Origin: JADJLQ01 sp031417835
GTDB taxonomy: Bacteria > Bacteroidota > Bacteroidia > Chitinophagales > Saprospiraceae
Assembly: GCA_031417835.1 (NCBI GenBank)
Contig: JANOWJ010000032.1
Coordinates: forward strand, 1 to 64,000
DNA length: 64,000 nt
Direction of reading: 5' to 3'
Both the position numbers and the translations under genes were made by a program. Of the stretch, positions 1-8,666 are shown in pieces. How positions within the stretch are numbered: the first letter of the stretch is position 1; each line of letters begins with the position of its first letter. Under the pieces are notes generated by a model that saw nothing but the letters and a program-made list of their open reading frames with translations, was not told where the DNA came from and ran no database searches.

Positions 1-160
1 CAACTGCGACTCAATTAATAAATATTTTTTTGTTTTTAGTAGAAAAAACTCATAGTTGCCGTGATCTCGAAATAGATTTTCATCGCCAATTGCATGATTG
101 TAGATGTGGTAGAATTGTTTCATTTTGATCAATATTGAAAAATGAATATATATACAATTT

Positions 161-231
161 TACAAGCAGACCTACATCGTTTAATTTATTTTATTGTGAT
201 CCCTTGACAAACAACATAGGCCTGAATAGCG
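161..231 (-). repeat. Hairpin repeat element, copy 1
   Basis: This roughly 71-bp element is repeated at 349-420. Its arms are 167-182 and 209-224. Read on the minus strand, all 16 positions pair, four of them as G-U. Read on the plus strand those four become A-C mismatches, so the folding molecule is probably a minus-strand RNA. It lies downstream of the polymerase gene, which is also on the minus strand. The family is not recognised. Confidence 0.7.
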
Positions 232-236
232 GGTTA

Positions 237-334
237 AAACCATGTAGAATTGTCCCGGAAAAATGAGTGATAGAGGAGGTGAATGGGTCAGCATATGTTA
301 TTAATTAGGGTAGTACTTTAATTCTACGTGGTTT
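237..334. repeat. Inverted repeat between the two hairpin copies
   Basis: The arms 237-251 and 320-334 are complementary at 14 of 15 positions; the odd pair is a U-G wobble in plus-strand RNA. The 68-nt loop holds a 12-codon ATG frame (283-321) behind a purine-rich GAGGAGG. That frame is probably chance, because such sites are not typical of Bacteroidota. Together with the flanking copies, 161-420 is a structured block with no larger gene. Confidence 0.5.
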
Positions 335-348
335 GTCTTTTGACTTTT

Positions 349-420
349 TACAAGCAGACCTACATCGTTTAATTTTATTTTGTTGTAATTCCGTGACAAA
401 CGACTTAGGTCTGAATAGCG
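349..420 (-). repeat. Hairpin repeat element, copy 2
   Basis: This is the second copy of the element at 161-231. Its arms are 355-370 and 398-413. In minus-strand RNA the stem has 8 pairs, an A-G mismatch, a G-U pair and 6 more pairs around a 27-nt loop. It begins 6 nt after the polymerase stop codon, so it would form the 3' end of that transcript. No long U-tract follows, so a classical intrinsic terminator is not shown. Confidence 0.7.
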
Positions 421-425
421 AATGC

Positions 426-1685
426 CTACCACCACCGCCTCGTCATCTTCGCCCACTTTTGCATTTCGGAGGCTGCGATTTCGGATTTCGGCGGTTGTGT
501 TCTATGATTAGCTTCCTTCTCCTTCTTTACAGCATCTTTCGAGGATGCGTTGACCGCTCTACCGATCGCATCAGCACCCCAGCGCTTCCGGATATGATCG
601 AGCTCATTGAGCAGATTCATGTCTTCTTCTTTATCGTCAAAGAGATTGATCTGATAGTGACCATGCACCAGACCACTGTACTTGACGCCGATGAGTCGGA
701 TCATCTGACGACGCTCATATAGTTTTTCAAACAAGTCATACACGTGCCGCAGTAGGATCTGATCATTGGCCGTATAGGAGATGCGCAATTGACGCGTATA
801 GGTGTTGAAGTCGGCATATCGGATCTTGACCGTGAGGATGGAGCAGAGTTTTTTGGATTGACGCAGCTCGAAGCCCAGTTTCTCCACCATACCGAGCATG
901 ATATTTTTGATCTTGCGCAGATCGAGGGTATCCTGGCCAAAGGTCTGCTCATGGGAGATCGACTTGGCCTCGCTATAGGGCTGTACGGGTGTTGGGTCAT
1001 AGGCATTGGCCCGCTCCCACATGATTTTACCCGACTTACCAAACTCGCGCTCGAGGAGCCGGGGGGGGATCTCACTCAGCACTTTGAGGGTGCGCACACC
1101 CATGAAGCTTAGTTTTTTGTAGGTAGCCTCGCCGATACCAGGCATCTTGGCGGTAGAGAGTGGCGCGAGGAATTCTTTTTCCGTGCCTTTGAGCACTTCC
1201 TTGGTGCCATTGGGTTTGGCTTCATTGGTACCAATTTTGGATACCGTCTTATTGACCGAGAGTGCGAGGGATATCGGTAGGCCGATCTCGCGGAGTAGTC
1301 TTTGGCGGAGCTCCAGACTCCATTGATAACAGCCGAAGTACCGGTCCATGCCGCTGAGGTCGAGATAAAACTCATCAATCGAGGCTTTCTCCATACAGGG
1401 AGCGTCGGCCTCGATCAGCTCCGTCACTTGTCGGGAGTACTCACTATAGGCATCCATATCGCCACGGAGGATGATCGCATCGGGGCATAGCCGGCGCGCC
1501 ATCTTCATCGGCATGGCCGAGCGCACGCCATAGCGTCGCGCCTCGTAGCTGCAGCTCGCTACTACCCCCCGGTCGCCGCTACCGCCGATGAGCAGGGGCA
1601 GGCCTTTGAGGGCGCTATTGCGCAGCACCTCCACCGAGACGAAGAAGGAGTCGAGATCCATATGGAGAATGGCGCGGTCGTACAT
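426..1685 (-). CDS. dinB: Y-family DNA polymerase (DinB/Pol IV type)
   Basis: Probable low-fidelity translesion polymerase that copies past damaged template bases. The N-terminal motif HMDLDSFFVSVE carries the first metal-binding aspartate. KASIDEFYLDLSG is the palm motif with the catalytic Asp-Glu pair; most DinB proteins have DEAYLD here. A helix-hairpin-helix (STAKMPGIGEATYKKL) and a C-terminal little-finger domain follow. The ATG at 1685 was chosen because the longer frame begins on a TTG at 1701-1703 that is the end of a TATATTTG promoter box. The last 40 or so residues are low complexity and include a 15-bp repeat (477-491) also found at 8273-8287, so the tail was probably extended by a repeat. 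The fold is certain; assignment to the Pol IV subgroup is less so. Confidence 0.9.
   Translation of the reverse strand: MYDRAILHMDLDSFFVSVEVLRNSALKGLPLLIGGSGDRGVVASCSYEARRYGVRSAMPMKMARRLCPDAIILRGDMDAYSEYSRQVTELIEADAPCMEKASIDEFYLDLSGMDRYFGCYQWSLELRQRLLREIGLPISLALSVNKTVSKIGTNEAKPNGTKEVLKGTEKEFLAPLSTAKMPGIGEATYKKLSFMGVRTLKVLSEIPPRLLEREFGKSGKIMWERANAYDPTPVQPYSEAKSISHEQTFGQDTLDLRKIKNIMLGMVEKLGFELRQSKKLCSILTVKIRYADFNTYTRQLRISYTANDQILLRHVYDLFEKLYERRQMIRLIGVKYSGLVHGHYQINLFDDKEEDMNLLNELDHIRKRWGADAIGRAVNASSKDAVKKEKEANHRTQPPKSEIAASEMQKWAKMTRRWW
477..491. repeat. 15-bp GATTTCGGATTTCGG repeat inside dinB
   Basis: This stretch is identical to 8273-8287 and to the reverse complement of 8303-8317. It lies in the non-conserved C-terminal tail of the polymerase and is read in frame. 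It suggests a short dispersed palindromic repeat of this genome that has entered a gene end. Confidence 0.6.
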
Positions 1686-1700
1686 AGTCGTATAATTAGA

Positions 1701-1708
1701 CAAATATA
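1701..1708 (-). promoter_or_regulatory. -7 promoter element of dinB
   Basis: Minus-strand TATATTTG is an exact match to the Bacteroidota TAnnTTTG box. A CTG lies 20 nt upstream where TTG is expected for the -33 element. The transcript would start near 1694-1697, a few nucleotides before the ATG at 1685. The box overlaps the TTG start of the longest frame. Confidence 0.6.
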
Positions 1709-1920
1709 GGTCTAAATAGTAGTCTATGCAGAAAATGGAATATATTTGAATTTAACCAGTATGTAATGAGGTGGTAATGAAGGGACTCATACGACGAATT
1801 TAACTAGGTGGACCTACCCGGAAGGCTCCGACATCCCATTCAAAAAATATTATAAAATCTTGACTTTACAAAAACAATATCTTCAAATCTCATTAACTTG
1901 ACCCGATAAAATATGAATAA

Positions 1921-3393
1921 ATGAAATCAAAGAACAACAAATCACGAAGAGATTTTGTCAAAAAATCTGGTATTGCTGCGGCCTCCTTTTTTATAGTACC
2001 CCGGTATGTATTGGGCAAAGGGTATACCGCTCCCAGTGATCGGCTCAATCTCGCTGCTATCGGTGCAGGTGGTAAAGGTCAGTCTGATATCCTCAATGCC
2101 TCCTATAATGGGGTTAACCAAGTGGTAGCACTATGTGATGTAGATACGGCAAGATGTAAGGCGTCTATCGATAAATTTACCTCAGCTAAATTATTCAAAG
2201 ACTTCCGCAAGATGTTTGACTCGATGAGTAAAGACATCGATGCGGTGACGATATCGGCTCCTGACCATATCCATGGTGTAGCGGCTATGACGGCGATGCA
2301 ACTGGGCAAACATGTCTATGTGCAAAAACCGCTTACGCATAATCTGTACGAAGCAAGACAGCTCACTGAAGCGGCTCGAAAATATAAAGTCGTGACCCAA
2401 ATGGGTAATCAAGGTGCATCTAATCCTGGTCAAGTCCAAATGCAACAATGGTTTGACAAAGGATTGATCGGTGCAGTAGATCAGGTCTATGTATGGACGA
2501 ATAGACCGGTATGGCCACAGGGCGAACCCGCACCTAAAGATAAACCTGCCTTACCTGAGTCTATGTCGCCTCAAGATTGGGATTTGTTTTTAGGCCCAGC
2601 AGAGTATGTTGATTATCACCCGTTGTATCATCCGTTTAAATGGCGTGGCTGGTGGAATTTTGGTACCGGCGCCCTCGGTGATATGGGTTGTCATCTGATT
2701 GATCCACCATTCAGAGTATTGGGCCTGGGCTACCCCACAGAGGTAGAGTGTAGTGTGGGTCAAATATTTAAACAAGATTGGACCCCAGAATATATTCCCG
2801 AAGGGTGTCCACCATCATCTCATGTGCAGCTAAAGTTTGGACCGACCGCTAAAAACAAAAAACCACTCACATTGACTTGGTATGATGGGGGTATACGGCC
2901 ATTCCACCACGAATGGATCCCGGCCAATGAAGACTTGGGGGATGCCGGCAGCTCCAATGGGGTCATGATGGTAGGGACCAAAGGGGTGATGACCTGTGGC
3001 ACCTATGGCTTGATTCCTAAAATCTACTTTAAAAACGGTAAAAAACTGGTGATGGACCCTGCTTTTGTCGGCGGCAATAAAAATGAAAAACTACCTGAAT
3101 ATGGACATCAGATTTCCTGGACAGAAGCCTGCAAAGCTGGGTTCGGTAGTGCTCAACATAAAGGTCTTACTTCATCCTTTGACTATTCTGGTCCACTTAC
3201 AGAGACCGTGATCATGGGTAATCTCGCTATACGCAGCTATGGGCTCGGAGCCAAAAATGCTACTGGTAGAGGTATGACTTTTAACGGTCGCAAAAGATTA
3301 CTGTGGGATGGTAAAAACATGAAGATTACCAACCATGACGACGCCAATCAATTTGTGGGTAGATCGTATAGAGAAGGCTGGAAGTTGATCTAA
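1921..3393 (+). CDS. Gfo/Idh/MocA family oxidoreductase, Tat-exported
   Basis: NAD(P)-dependent sugar dehydrogenase-like protein, probably periplasmic. The N-terminus KSRRDFVKKSG is a twin-arginine signal followed by a hydrophobic stretch. The Rossmann motif AAIGAGGKGQSD and the aspartate of ALCDVD bind the dinucleotide. The family EKP motif reads QKP (YVQKPLTHNLYEA), and MGNQG follows. The C-terminal half is the substrate domain. At 490 residues it is of usual length for the Tat-exported Bacteroidota subgroup. The plus-strand leader is about 235 bp and no clear -7 box was found. Two DUF1080 proteins elsewhere in the window are often found with this family in 3-keto-glycoside breakdown, but they are not linked here, so the substrate is unknown. 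Confidence 0.9.
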   Translation: MKSKNNKSRRDFVKKSGIAAASFFIVPRYVLGKGYTAPSDRLNLAAIGAGGKGQSDILNASYNGVNQVVALCDVDTARCKASIDKFTSAKLFKDFRKMFDSMSKDIDAVTISAPDHIHGVAAMTAMQLGKHVYVQKPLTHNLYEARQLTEAARKYKVVTQMGNQGASNPGQVQMQQWFDKGLIGAVDQVYVWTNRPVWPQGEPAPKDKPALPESMSPQDWDLFLGPAEYVDYHPLYHPFKWRGWWNFGTGALGDMGCHLIDPPFRVLGLGYPTEVECSVGQIFKQDWTPEYIPEGCPPSSHVQLKFGPTAKNKKPLTLTWYDGGIRPFHHEWIPANEDLGDAGSSNGVMMVGTKGVMTCGTYGLIPKIYFKNGKKLVMDPAFVGGNKNEKLPEYGHQISWTEACKAGFGSAQHKGLTSSFDYSGPLTETVIMGNLAIRSYGLGAKNATGRGMTFNGRKRLLWDGKNMKITNHDDANQFVGRSYREGWKLI

Positions 3394-3437
3394 CTCAGGT
3401 ATACTTGATGGGGCTCACTAAGTCGCAAAGAAATTCT

Positions 3438-3583
3438 GAAAGGAATGGCGCGCAAAGACCTGCCTGTCCGGTAGGCAGGCGCAAAGTAATTCTAAAATCT
3501 AGAATGGTTTGCAGCGAAAGGAATGGCGCGCAACGAAGTGAAGAAATTCTAAACAATTGTCACTTGGTCACTTGGTCAATTGT
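3438..3583. repeat. Intergenic repeat cluster with palindromes
   Basis: An 18-bp direct repeat occurs at 3438-3455 and 3516-3533 (core AAAGGAATGGCGCGCAA). Between the copies is a hairpin with 7-bp arms, CCTGCCT at 3459-3465 and AGGCAGG at 3473-3479. Downstream, 3554-3583 holds CAATTG at both ends of a tandem CACTTGGT. The cluster separates two convergent genes and may mark transcript ends. A 66-codon frame across it is composed entirely of repeat sequence. Confidence 0.65.
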
Positions 3584-3601
3584 CATTCGCTCCATTCGTT
3601 A

Positions 3602-6466
3602 TTAATATTTTATAAACTTCAAAGTCCTGGAGCTATCTCGGGTATGTAGTTTTATAAAATAAATACCGGGCTGTAACTCTGAGGGTAACCTGATACGATG
3701 GCCACCGGCTGTCAATGAATAATTACTTTTGGCATGCACCAATTGACCATTTAAATTATGGATAGTAATATTAAAGTGTGTAGCGGTGGGTACTCTTAAT
3801 TGAATAAAAGCGAATTCGTCAGCAGGATTGGGAGCGATGGTCGCATCTAATTCTGTTATAGGATTATTAGTGTACGTGGTAGATATTTGGTCGAATGGGC
3901 GATCCAGATACACATGATATTCTCCAGGTAGCAGGGTGAGGTTGATATTGTTTTGAGGTACATTCAAAATACTCTTGTCTTTGAGATCGATCCATGTCCC
4001 TGTTATAGGAAATCCTATCGTCGAAGTCACCGGCTGCACATCAAAATTGCCTATGACCATGACATTAAGATCATCATTGGCATTATAACCTAACCATTTG
4101 ACAGCTCCTGCAAGGCCATAACTCACACGGAGTGATGCATTTTGCCAAGCAATGCTTTTGCGTAATGTCAATAATTTTTTATACCAATCTCGGAGAGCGT
4201 TGCGATTGGGATCCGCGGTATAGGGCCAAGGAATGGGTTTGTTATCCAATCGACAATTGGAGTTGACTGTACCGTTTGTGCAGGTATTGATCGAATAGTC
4301 ATAACCCAATTCACCAAATTGCCAGATCATTTTGGGTCCGGGTGTCATTAAAAAAAAGGAAGCTGCCAGTTTCATCCGATCCAAAGCAGTAGATAAGTTT
4401 CTTGTCGAATAAGTACCCGAGCTATTACCGAATTGAAGGTTTTTATACATCAGACGCTCTTCATCATGACTCTCCATATAGGATACCAGATGTGGCTTGC
4501 TCCATCCTCTCGCCTGATATAAGGAGTTTTCAAAATTGGAACCTGCTACAAATCCCATCGTACCTTCATTATAGGCTCCATTGGCATTGCCCCACAATAA
4601 CATACCTGCATCGGCTAGCGCAAACTCTTCAGCATTGACAGCAAAATGTTCTAAGATCGTATATGCTCCAGGTGAGTATCGCTGAATGCTATCATGATAC
4701 ATACGCCAGATCGCCACACGGCTGGCATCATATGCACTCCAGGCATTGACATCATTGGGATTGTTTTTTTGAGTAAAGCCTTTGGACAAATCAAATCGAT
4801 AGCCATCAATCTGGTATTCTTTGAGCCAATACTCCATCACTCGTGTGCTGAAATACCGGGTATCAGTACTCTCGTGGTTAAAATCATTAAATACATTAAA
4901 TGGATGTCGGGCTGTGACATTAAACCATGGATTTTCTGCAGCAGGCCGTTGATTCACACCATCCCAATACAGACTAGCTAGTGGACATGCTCCGGTAGCA
5001 TGATTGAGCACCATATCAAGTATCACGGCAATACCACGACCGTGGCAGGAGTCAATCAATCGTTTGAGACTTTGAGCGGGACCATAATATTTATCCGGTG
5101 CAAAAAAGAAAGCAGGATTATAACCCCAAGATTGATTGCCATCAAATTCTTGTATAGGCATTAGCTCGATAGCATTGACACCCAGAGAGGCCAGGTAGTT
5201 GAGCGTATCTGTCAGCGTATTAAAGTCATGGGTGCTTAGAAAATCCCTTAATAACAGTTCATAGATGATGAGTTGAGATTTGTCGGGCCTTGTAAATCTA
5301 TTTTTCCATACATAGTGCGATGCATTGGACTGCACTACACTTACGATACCAGTGGTCTTATTGACTGGATAGGGCTTTAGCTGTGGATAAGTACTCAATG
5401 CGATCGTACCATCATGAGTGGGATCCAAAATTTTTTCAGCATATGGATCTGCTATTTTTATTGTTCCATCGACCAGATATTGATAGCTGTATTCCAGATT
5501 AGGTTGAAGCCCATTGATTTGTAACCACCAGGTTTTTAGGTCTGGAGCGAGATGCATCTGATAGTTGATGTTATCTTTCCAATCACTGTTTGGAAAATCA
5601 CCCAGTACAGAGACTTTATTTTTAAAGGGTGCTACCAAAGCCAGGATCACCGATGTATCACCAGGCAATCGATTTACACCTGGCCGTACTACATTAGGAA
5701 TAGGCTTGGTTTCGGGCGGACCGCCACCTGATACCGAAAATGAAAACGAATCTATGGCACTTACTCCTTTTCGATTAATGGCTGTAGCGGTGATGGTATA
5801 GTAGCCCGGCAGATCTATATTAAAGGTATGTGACAATGAAGTCGTGTCATCGAGCATCAGGACATTGACGCCATTTAAAAACAAGGTCACAGTAGCAGAT
5901 TCTTTATTGATCACATTTACAAATAATGGCTCCCCGGTGATGCGTTGTATCGGCTCAGGTATAGGGTGATACAGCGGTAGAAAATCTGGTTTACTAAAAC
6001 GAAGCTGCATGGAAGCTTGTGAGATTTTGACATACATATCGCTACCGTCCGCATTGCGATGAGCTGCACAATTGGCACATCCACCTTGTCTGAATATAAT
6101 CGCGATTCTTATTATTTCTTCATTGACGGGTACATTAAAAAAAGTACGAATGTTGGCTATCGTATATTGCCATTTGTTTTTTGATATGACTACAGCCTGT
6201 GAAGTGGTCGCTGTTCCGCCCCATGTAAATGGTGTATACTTCCAATCGCTTGCATTTTTGCTTGCAGAAGTGATCACGCCGAGATGTACATATACATTGC
6301 CCGTATAGTCGAGTAAGCCTTTATTGCCCTTGGTGCCATCCACAGTTATGTTTATAGGATCGTTGGGCCCAGGAAAAGCGGGGGACCAGGTCAACAATTG
6401 AGCATAAGCCGCCGAGCTCACACTCAATCCGTATGCTATCAAGAGTAATCGTACGAACGGAATCAT
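3602..6466 (-). CDS. Secreted GH13 alpha-amylase family enzyme with T9SS sorting domain
   Basis: Secreted or surface-bound enzyme acting on alpha-glucans. The signal peptide is MIPFVRLLLIAYGLSVSSAA, ending at Ala-Gln. Ig-like and CBM48-like domains follow (VSVLGDFPNSDW), then a GH13 barrel. Catalytic residues, numbered from the chosen start, are D559 (GYRFDLSKGF), E606 (TILEHFA) and D668 (ESHDEERL); conserved VILDMVLNHATG is also present. The last 80 or so residues (ATIAPNPADEFAFIQL ... GIYFIKL) are a type IX secretion sorting domain. The ATG at 6466 was chosen because the longer frame starts on TTG at 6511 and buries the signal peptide. No SusC/SusD pair or starch operon adjoins it. The substrate (starch, glycogen or maltodextrin) is not resolved. 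Confidence 0.92.
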   Translation of the reverse strand: MIPFVRLLLIAYGLSVSSAAYAQLLTWSPAFPGPNDPINITVDGTKGNKGLLDYTGNVYVHLGVITSASKNASDWKYTPFTWGGTATTSQAVVISKNKWQYTIANIRTFFNVPVNEEIIRIAIIFRQGGCANCAAHRNADGSDMYVKISQASMQLRFSKPDFLPLYHPIPEPIQRITGEPLFVNVINKESATVTLFLNGVNVLMLDDTTSLSHTFNIDLPGYYTITATAINRKGVSAIDSFSFSVSGGGPPETKPIPNVVRPGVNRLPGDTSVILALVAPFKNKVSVLGDFPNSDWKDNINYQMHLAPDLKTWWLQINGLQPNLEYSYQYLVDGTIKIADPYAEKILDPTHDGTIALSTYPQLKPYPVNKTTGIVSVVQSNASHYVWKNRFTRPDKSQLIIYELLLRDFLSTHDFNTLTDTLNYLASLGVNAIELMPIQEFDGNQSWGYNPAFFFAPDKYYGPAQSLKRLIDSCHGRGIAVILDMVLNHATGACPLASLYWDGVNQRPAAENPWFNVTARHPFNVFNDFNHESTDTRYFSTRVMEYWLKEYQIDGYRFDLSKGFTQKNNPNDVNAWSAYDASRVAIWRMYHDSIQRYSPGAYTILEHFAVNAEEFALADAGMLLWGNANGAYNEGTMGFVAGSNFENSLYQARGWSKPHLVSYMESHDEERLMYKNLQFGNSSGTYSTRNLSTALDRMKLAASFFLMTPGPKMIWQFGELGYDYSINTCTNGTVNSNCRLDNKPIPWPYTADPNRNALRDWYKKLLTLRKSIAWQNASLRVSYGLAGAVKWLGYNANDDLNVMVIGNFDVQPVTSTIGFPITGTWIDLKDKSILNVPQNNINLTLLPGEYHVYLDRPFDQISTTYTNNPITELDATIAPNPADEFAFIQLRVPTATHFNITIHNLNGQLVHAKSNYSLTAGGHRIRLPSELQPGIYFIKLHTRDSSRTLKFIKY

Positions 6467-6777
6467 ATAAGGATCAATATAAAGTAATCCATCGGTTAAG
6501 GCAATATTCAATTCGAAAATGAATCAAGATCGATTTTGAATTCCTATATTCCACAACAACAACGTTCCGTTTTATGTTTTTATTGGTTAGAATTTTTCAA
6601 TCCTTTTCCAATTTCCGTGTTACCTTTGGGGCACTCCAATCTACCTTGTTCCCTTTTTTTATCGCGTTTTTGGTTTACTAGAAATGCGTAAACATGAATT
6701 TTTACCTAATCAATGATTTTTATTTAATACATTAACTTTAGATTTCGTTTTAATCAGAAATTAAAAAACCCTAACCT
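6467..6777. other. AT-rich divergent intergenic region
   Basis: This 311-bp region lies between the divergent amylase and protease genes and must hold both promoters. TAACTTTA, one mismatch from TAnnTTTG, lies upstream of the protease. No repeat, RNA or small gene was recognised. Confidence 0.4.
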
Positions 6778-8253
6778 ATGAAAAGAATTAATCTCACCCT
6801 TATCGCCTGCATACTGGCGCTTCTATTTTATCAATGTTCGCGAAATCCGGTGACCGGCAAAAATCAGCTCAGCCTGATGTCTGAAGCTCAGGAAAAACAA
6901 ATGGGTCAGGAAAGTGATCCCCAGGTGCTGGCAGAATTTGGCAAATACAACGATCCTGCCCTCCAGGCTTTTATCAATGAAAAAGGTCAGGAAATGGCCA
7001 AAATAAGTCATCGACCGGATCACGGCTTTACATTTCAAGTCATCGGCTCACCCATAGTGAATGCATTTGCAGTGCCCGGCGGCTTTGTTTATTTCACCAG
7101 AGGGATCATGGCACATTTTAATAATGAAGCTGAGTTTGCGGGGGTACTTGGTCATGAGATTGGCCATATCACTGCGCGCCATGCCAATGCTCAGGCCAAG
7201 GATAATCTTTTGACACAAGTAGGGGTCATAGCGCTGGTGGTGGCATCTCCGGCAGCTGCTCAATTTGCAGAATCTATCATGCAAGGAGCTCAACTCTTGT
7301 TGCTCAAATTCAGCAGAGCCCATGAATCTCAGTCCGACGAACTCGGTGTAGAATATTCTACCAAGATCGGTTACGATGCTCATCAGATGGCCACTTTTTT
7401 TGGTACGCTTGCGCGATTATCCGATAAAGCGGGTGCACGAATCCCTGTATTTATGAGTACTCATCCTGACCCTGGAGATCGATTTAATCGAGTGCATAAA
7501 TTGGCTGATCAAGCTCAAAGTGCAACCACAGTCAACAAAACAAACTTAAAAATAAATAGAGATGAGTATCTCCGCAGGATCCAGGGGCTCATGTATGGCG
7601 AAGATCCAAACGAAGGCTATGTGGAGGCAGGTGTGTTTTATCATCCTCAATTAAAATTTAAATTCCCCATACCTACCGGATGGCAGAACCAAAACTCTCC
7701 AGCTCAGTTTGTGATGGCTGAGCCAGGCGGCAAAGCAATGATGTTGCTTACATTAGGTCAAGGTGCTACCATCGATGAAGTTATTACCAATGCCAATAAA
7801 CAATTTGGAATGGCACCAATCCGATCTGAGAATCGTACAGTCAATGGTTATCGAGCAGTAAGTGTATTATCTACTCAAACTGTGGCACAAGGACAACAAG
7901 CGCCGGCAGAGGCGGATAAGCCTATGATCTTGAGTTATTATATCCAAAAAGACCAAAATGTATATTGTATCCATGGTGTATCGGCTAATAAAGACTTCCA
8001 AAGTTTTCAGAATCTTTTCCTCAATACGATGGAAGGTTTCAGCAATCTTACTGATCAAGCAAAAATCAATGTACAACCTGAATATATACGTATAGTCAAT
8101 GTACCTCGTTCCACCTCATTGAGCGAATTATTGACCAGTTATGGTATAGCTCAAACCCGACATAATGAATTTGCGATATTGAATGGAATGGAATTGAAAG
8201 ATGTATTGCCCGCTGGAAAGTTGATTAAAGTGGTACAAAAAGGTAAAGCTTAA
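6778..8253 (+). CDS. M48 family zinc metalloprotease lipoprotein
   Basis: Envelope protease of the BepA/LoiP type, probably acting on damaged outer-membrane proteins. The N-terminus ends in a lipobox (LLFYQC), so it is a lipoprotein. The zinc site is HEIGH at residues 126-130, with the third ligand probably E183 in HESQSDELG. The last 60 residues (SLSELLTSYGI ... LNGMELKDVLPAGKLIKVV) resemble a LysM fold. The middle part from about residue 290 to 420 has no recognised function. At 491 residues it is close to Bacteroidota M48 lipoproteins. A palindromic repeat (8273-8317) begins 19 nt after the stop and probably marks the transcript end. Confidence 0.92.
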   Translation: MKRINLTLIACILALLFYQCSRNPVTGKNQLSLMSEAQEKQMGQESDPQVLAEFGKYNDPALQAFINEKGQEMAKISHRPDHGFTFQVIGSPIVNAFAVPGGFVYFTRGIMAHFNNEAEFAGVLGHEIGHITARHANAQAKDNLLTQVGVIALVVASPAAAQFAESIMQGAQLLLLKFSRAHESQSDELGVEYSTKIGYDAHQMATFFGTLARLSDKAGARIPVFMSTHPDPGDRFNRVHKLADQAQSATTVNKTNLKINRDEYLRRIQGLMYGEDPNEGYVEAGVFYHPQLKFKFPIPTGWQNQNSPAQFVMAEPGGKAMMLLTLGQGATIDEVITNANKQFGMAPIRSENRTVNGYRAVSVLSTQTVAQGQQAPAEADKPMILSYYIQKDQNVYCIHGVSANKDFQSFQNLFLNTMEGFSNLTDQAKINVQPEYIRIVNVPRSTSLSELLTSYGIAQTRHNEFAILNGMELKDVLPAGKLIKVVQKGKA

Positions 8254-8272
8254 CTAATTATTTCGAATTTTT

Positions 8273-8317
8273 GATTTCGGATTTCGGTACACCTGTAACT
8301 CTCCGAAATCCGAAATC
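8273..8317. repeat. Palindromic GATTTCGG repeat (possible 3' hairpin)
   Basis: Two 15-nt arms, 8273-8287 and 8303-8317, are perfect reverse complements around a 15-nt loop. A degenerate third copy lies at 8353-8379. No U-run follows, so it is called a repeat and not a terminator. The same 15-mer occurs at 477-491 within dinB. Confidence 0.75.
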
Positions 8318-8386
8318 GAAAATCCGGAATGACTCAATCATTACCCCACGTTCCGAAATCCAAAATCGCAAATCCGAAAACAATAA

Positions 8387-8626
8387 ATGGCTGATATCCT
8401 AGGCACTTTTGGAGTATTTCTCATTTTGCTGGCATATTTGCTCAACATATTAGATAAAATAGAACCAGAACATATTGCCTATATCCTGATGAACCTCATA
8501 GGAGCAATATTGGCATGTTGGTCTTCTATCTTGTTAGGATCTATTCCGTTCACGATCCTGGAGGCTACCTGGGCTTTGGTATCTTTTGCTGCATTGATAA
8601 AGTGGGCTAGAAATACGAGATCGTAG
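8387..8626 (+). CDS. Small CBU_0592-like membrane protein
   Basis: A 79-residue integral membrane protein with about three hydrophobic segments (near residues 5-22, 30-50 and 54-72) and a short basic C-terminus. It resembles the CBU_0592 family (motifs LGTFGVFLILLAYLLN and EATWALVSFAALIKW). The molecular function of the family is unknown to me. It starts just after the third copy of the palindromic repeat and 40 nt before the next gene, so it may be the first gene of a three-gene unit. Confidence 0.7.
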   Translation: MADILGTFGVFLILLAYLLNILDKIEPEHIAYILMNLIGAILACWSSILLGSIPFTILEATWALVSFAALIKWARNTRS

Positions 8627-8666
8627 TTCGAGAAAACAAGAAAGTACTTTTAAAAATGATTAAGTA

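Noticed and set aside
161..420. Integron attC-like sites
   Set aside because: The imperfect inverted repeats are suggestive, but there are no GTTRRRY/RYYYAAC core boxes and no integrase or cassette genes.
333..722. 130-codon plus-strand ORF overlapping dinB
   Set aside because: It lies antisense to the conserved polymerase and in a structured repeat, with no family features.
3405..3605. 66-codon ORF after the oxidoreductase
   Set aside because: It is made of repeat and palindrome sequence; the product is low complexity.
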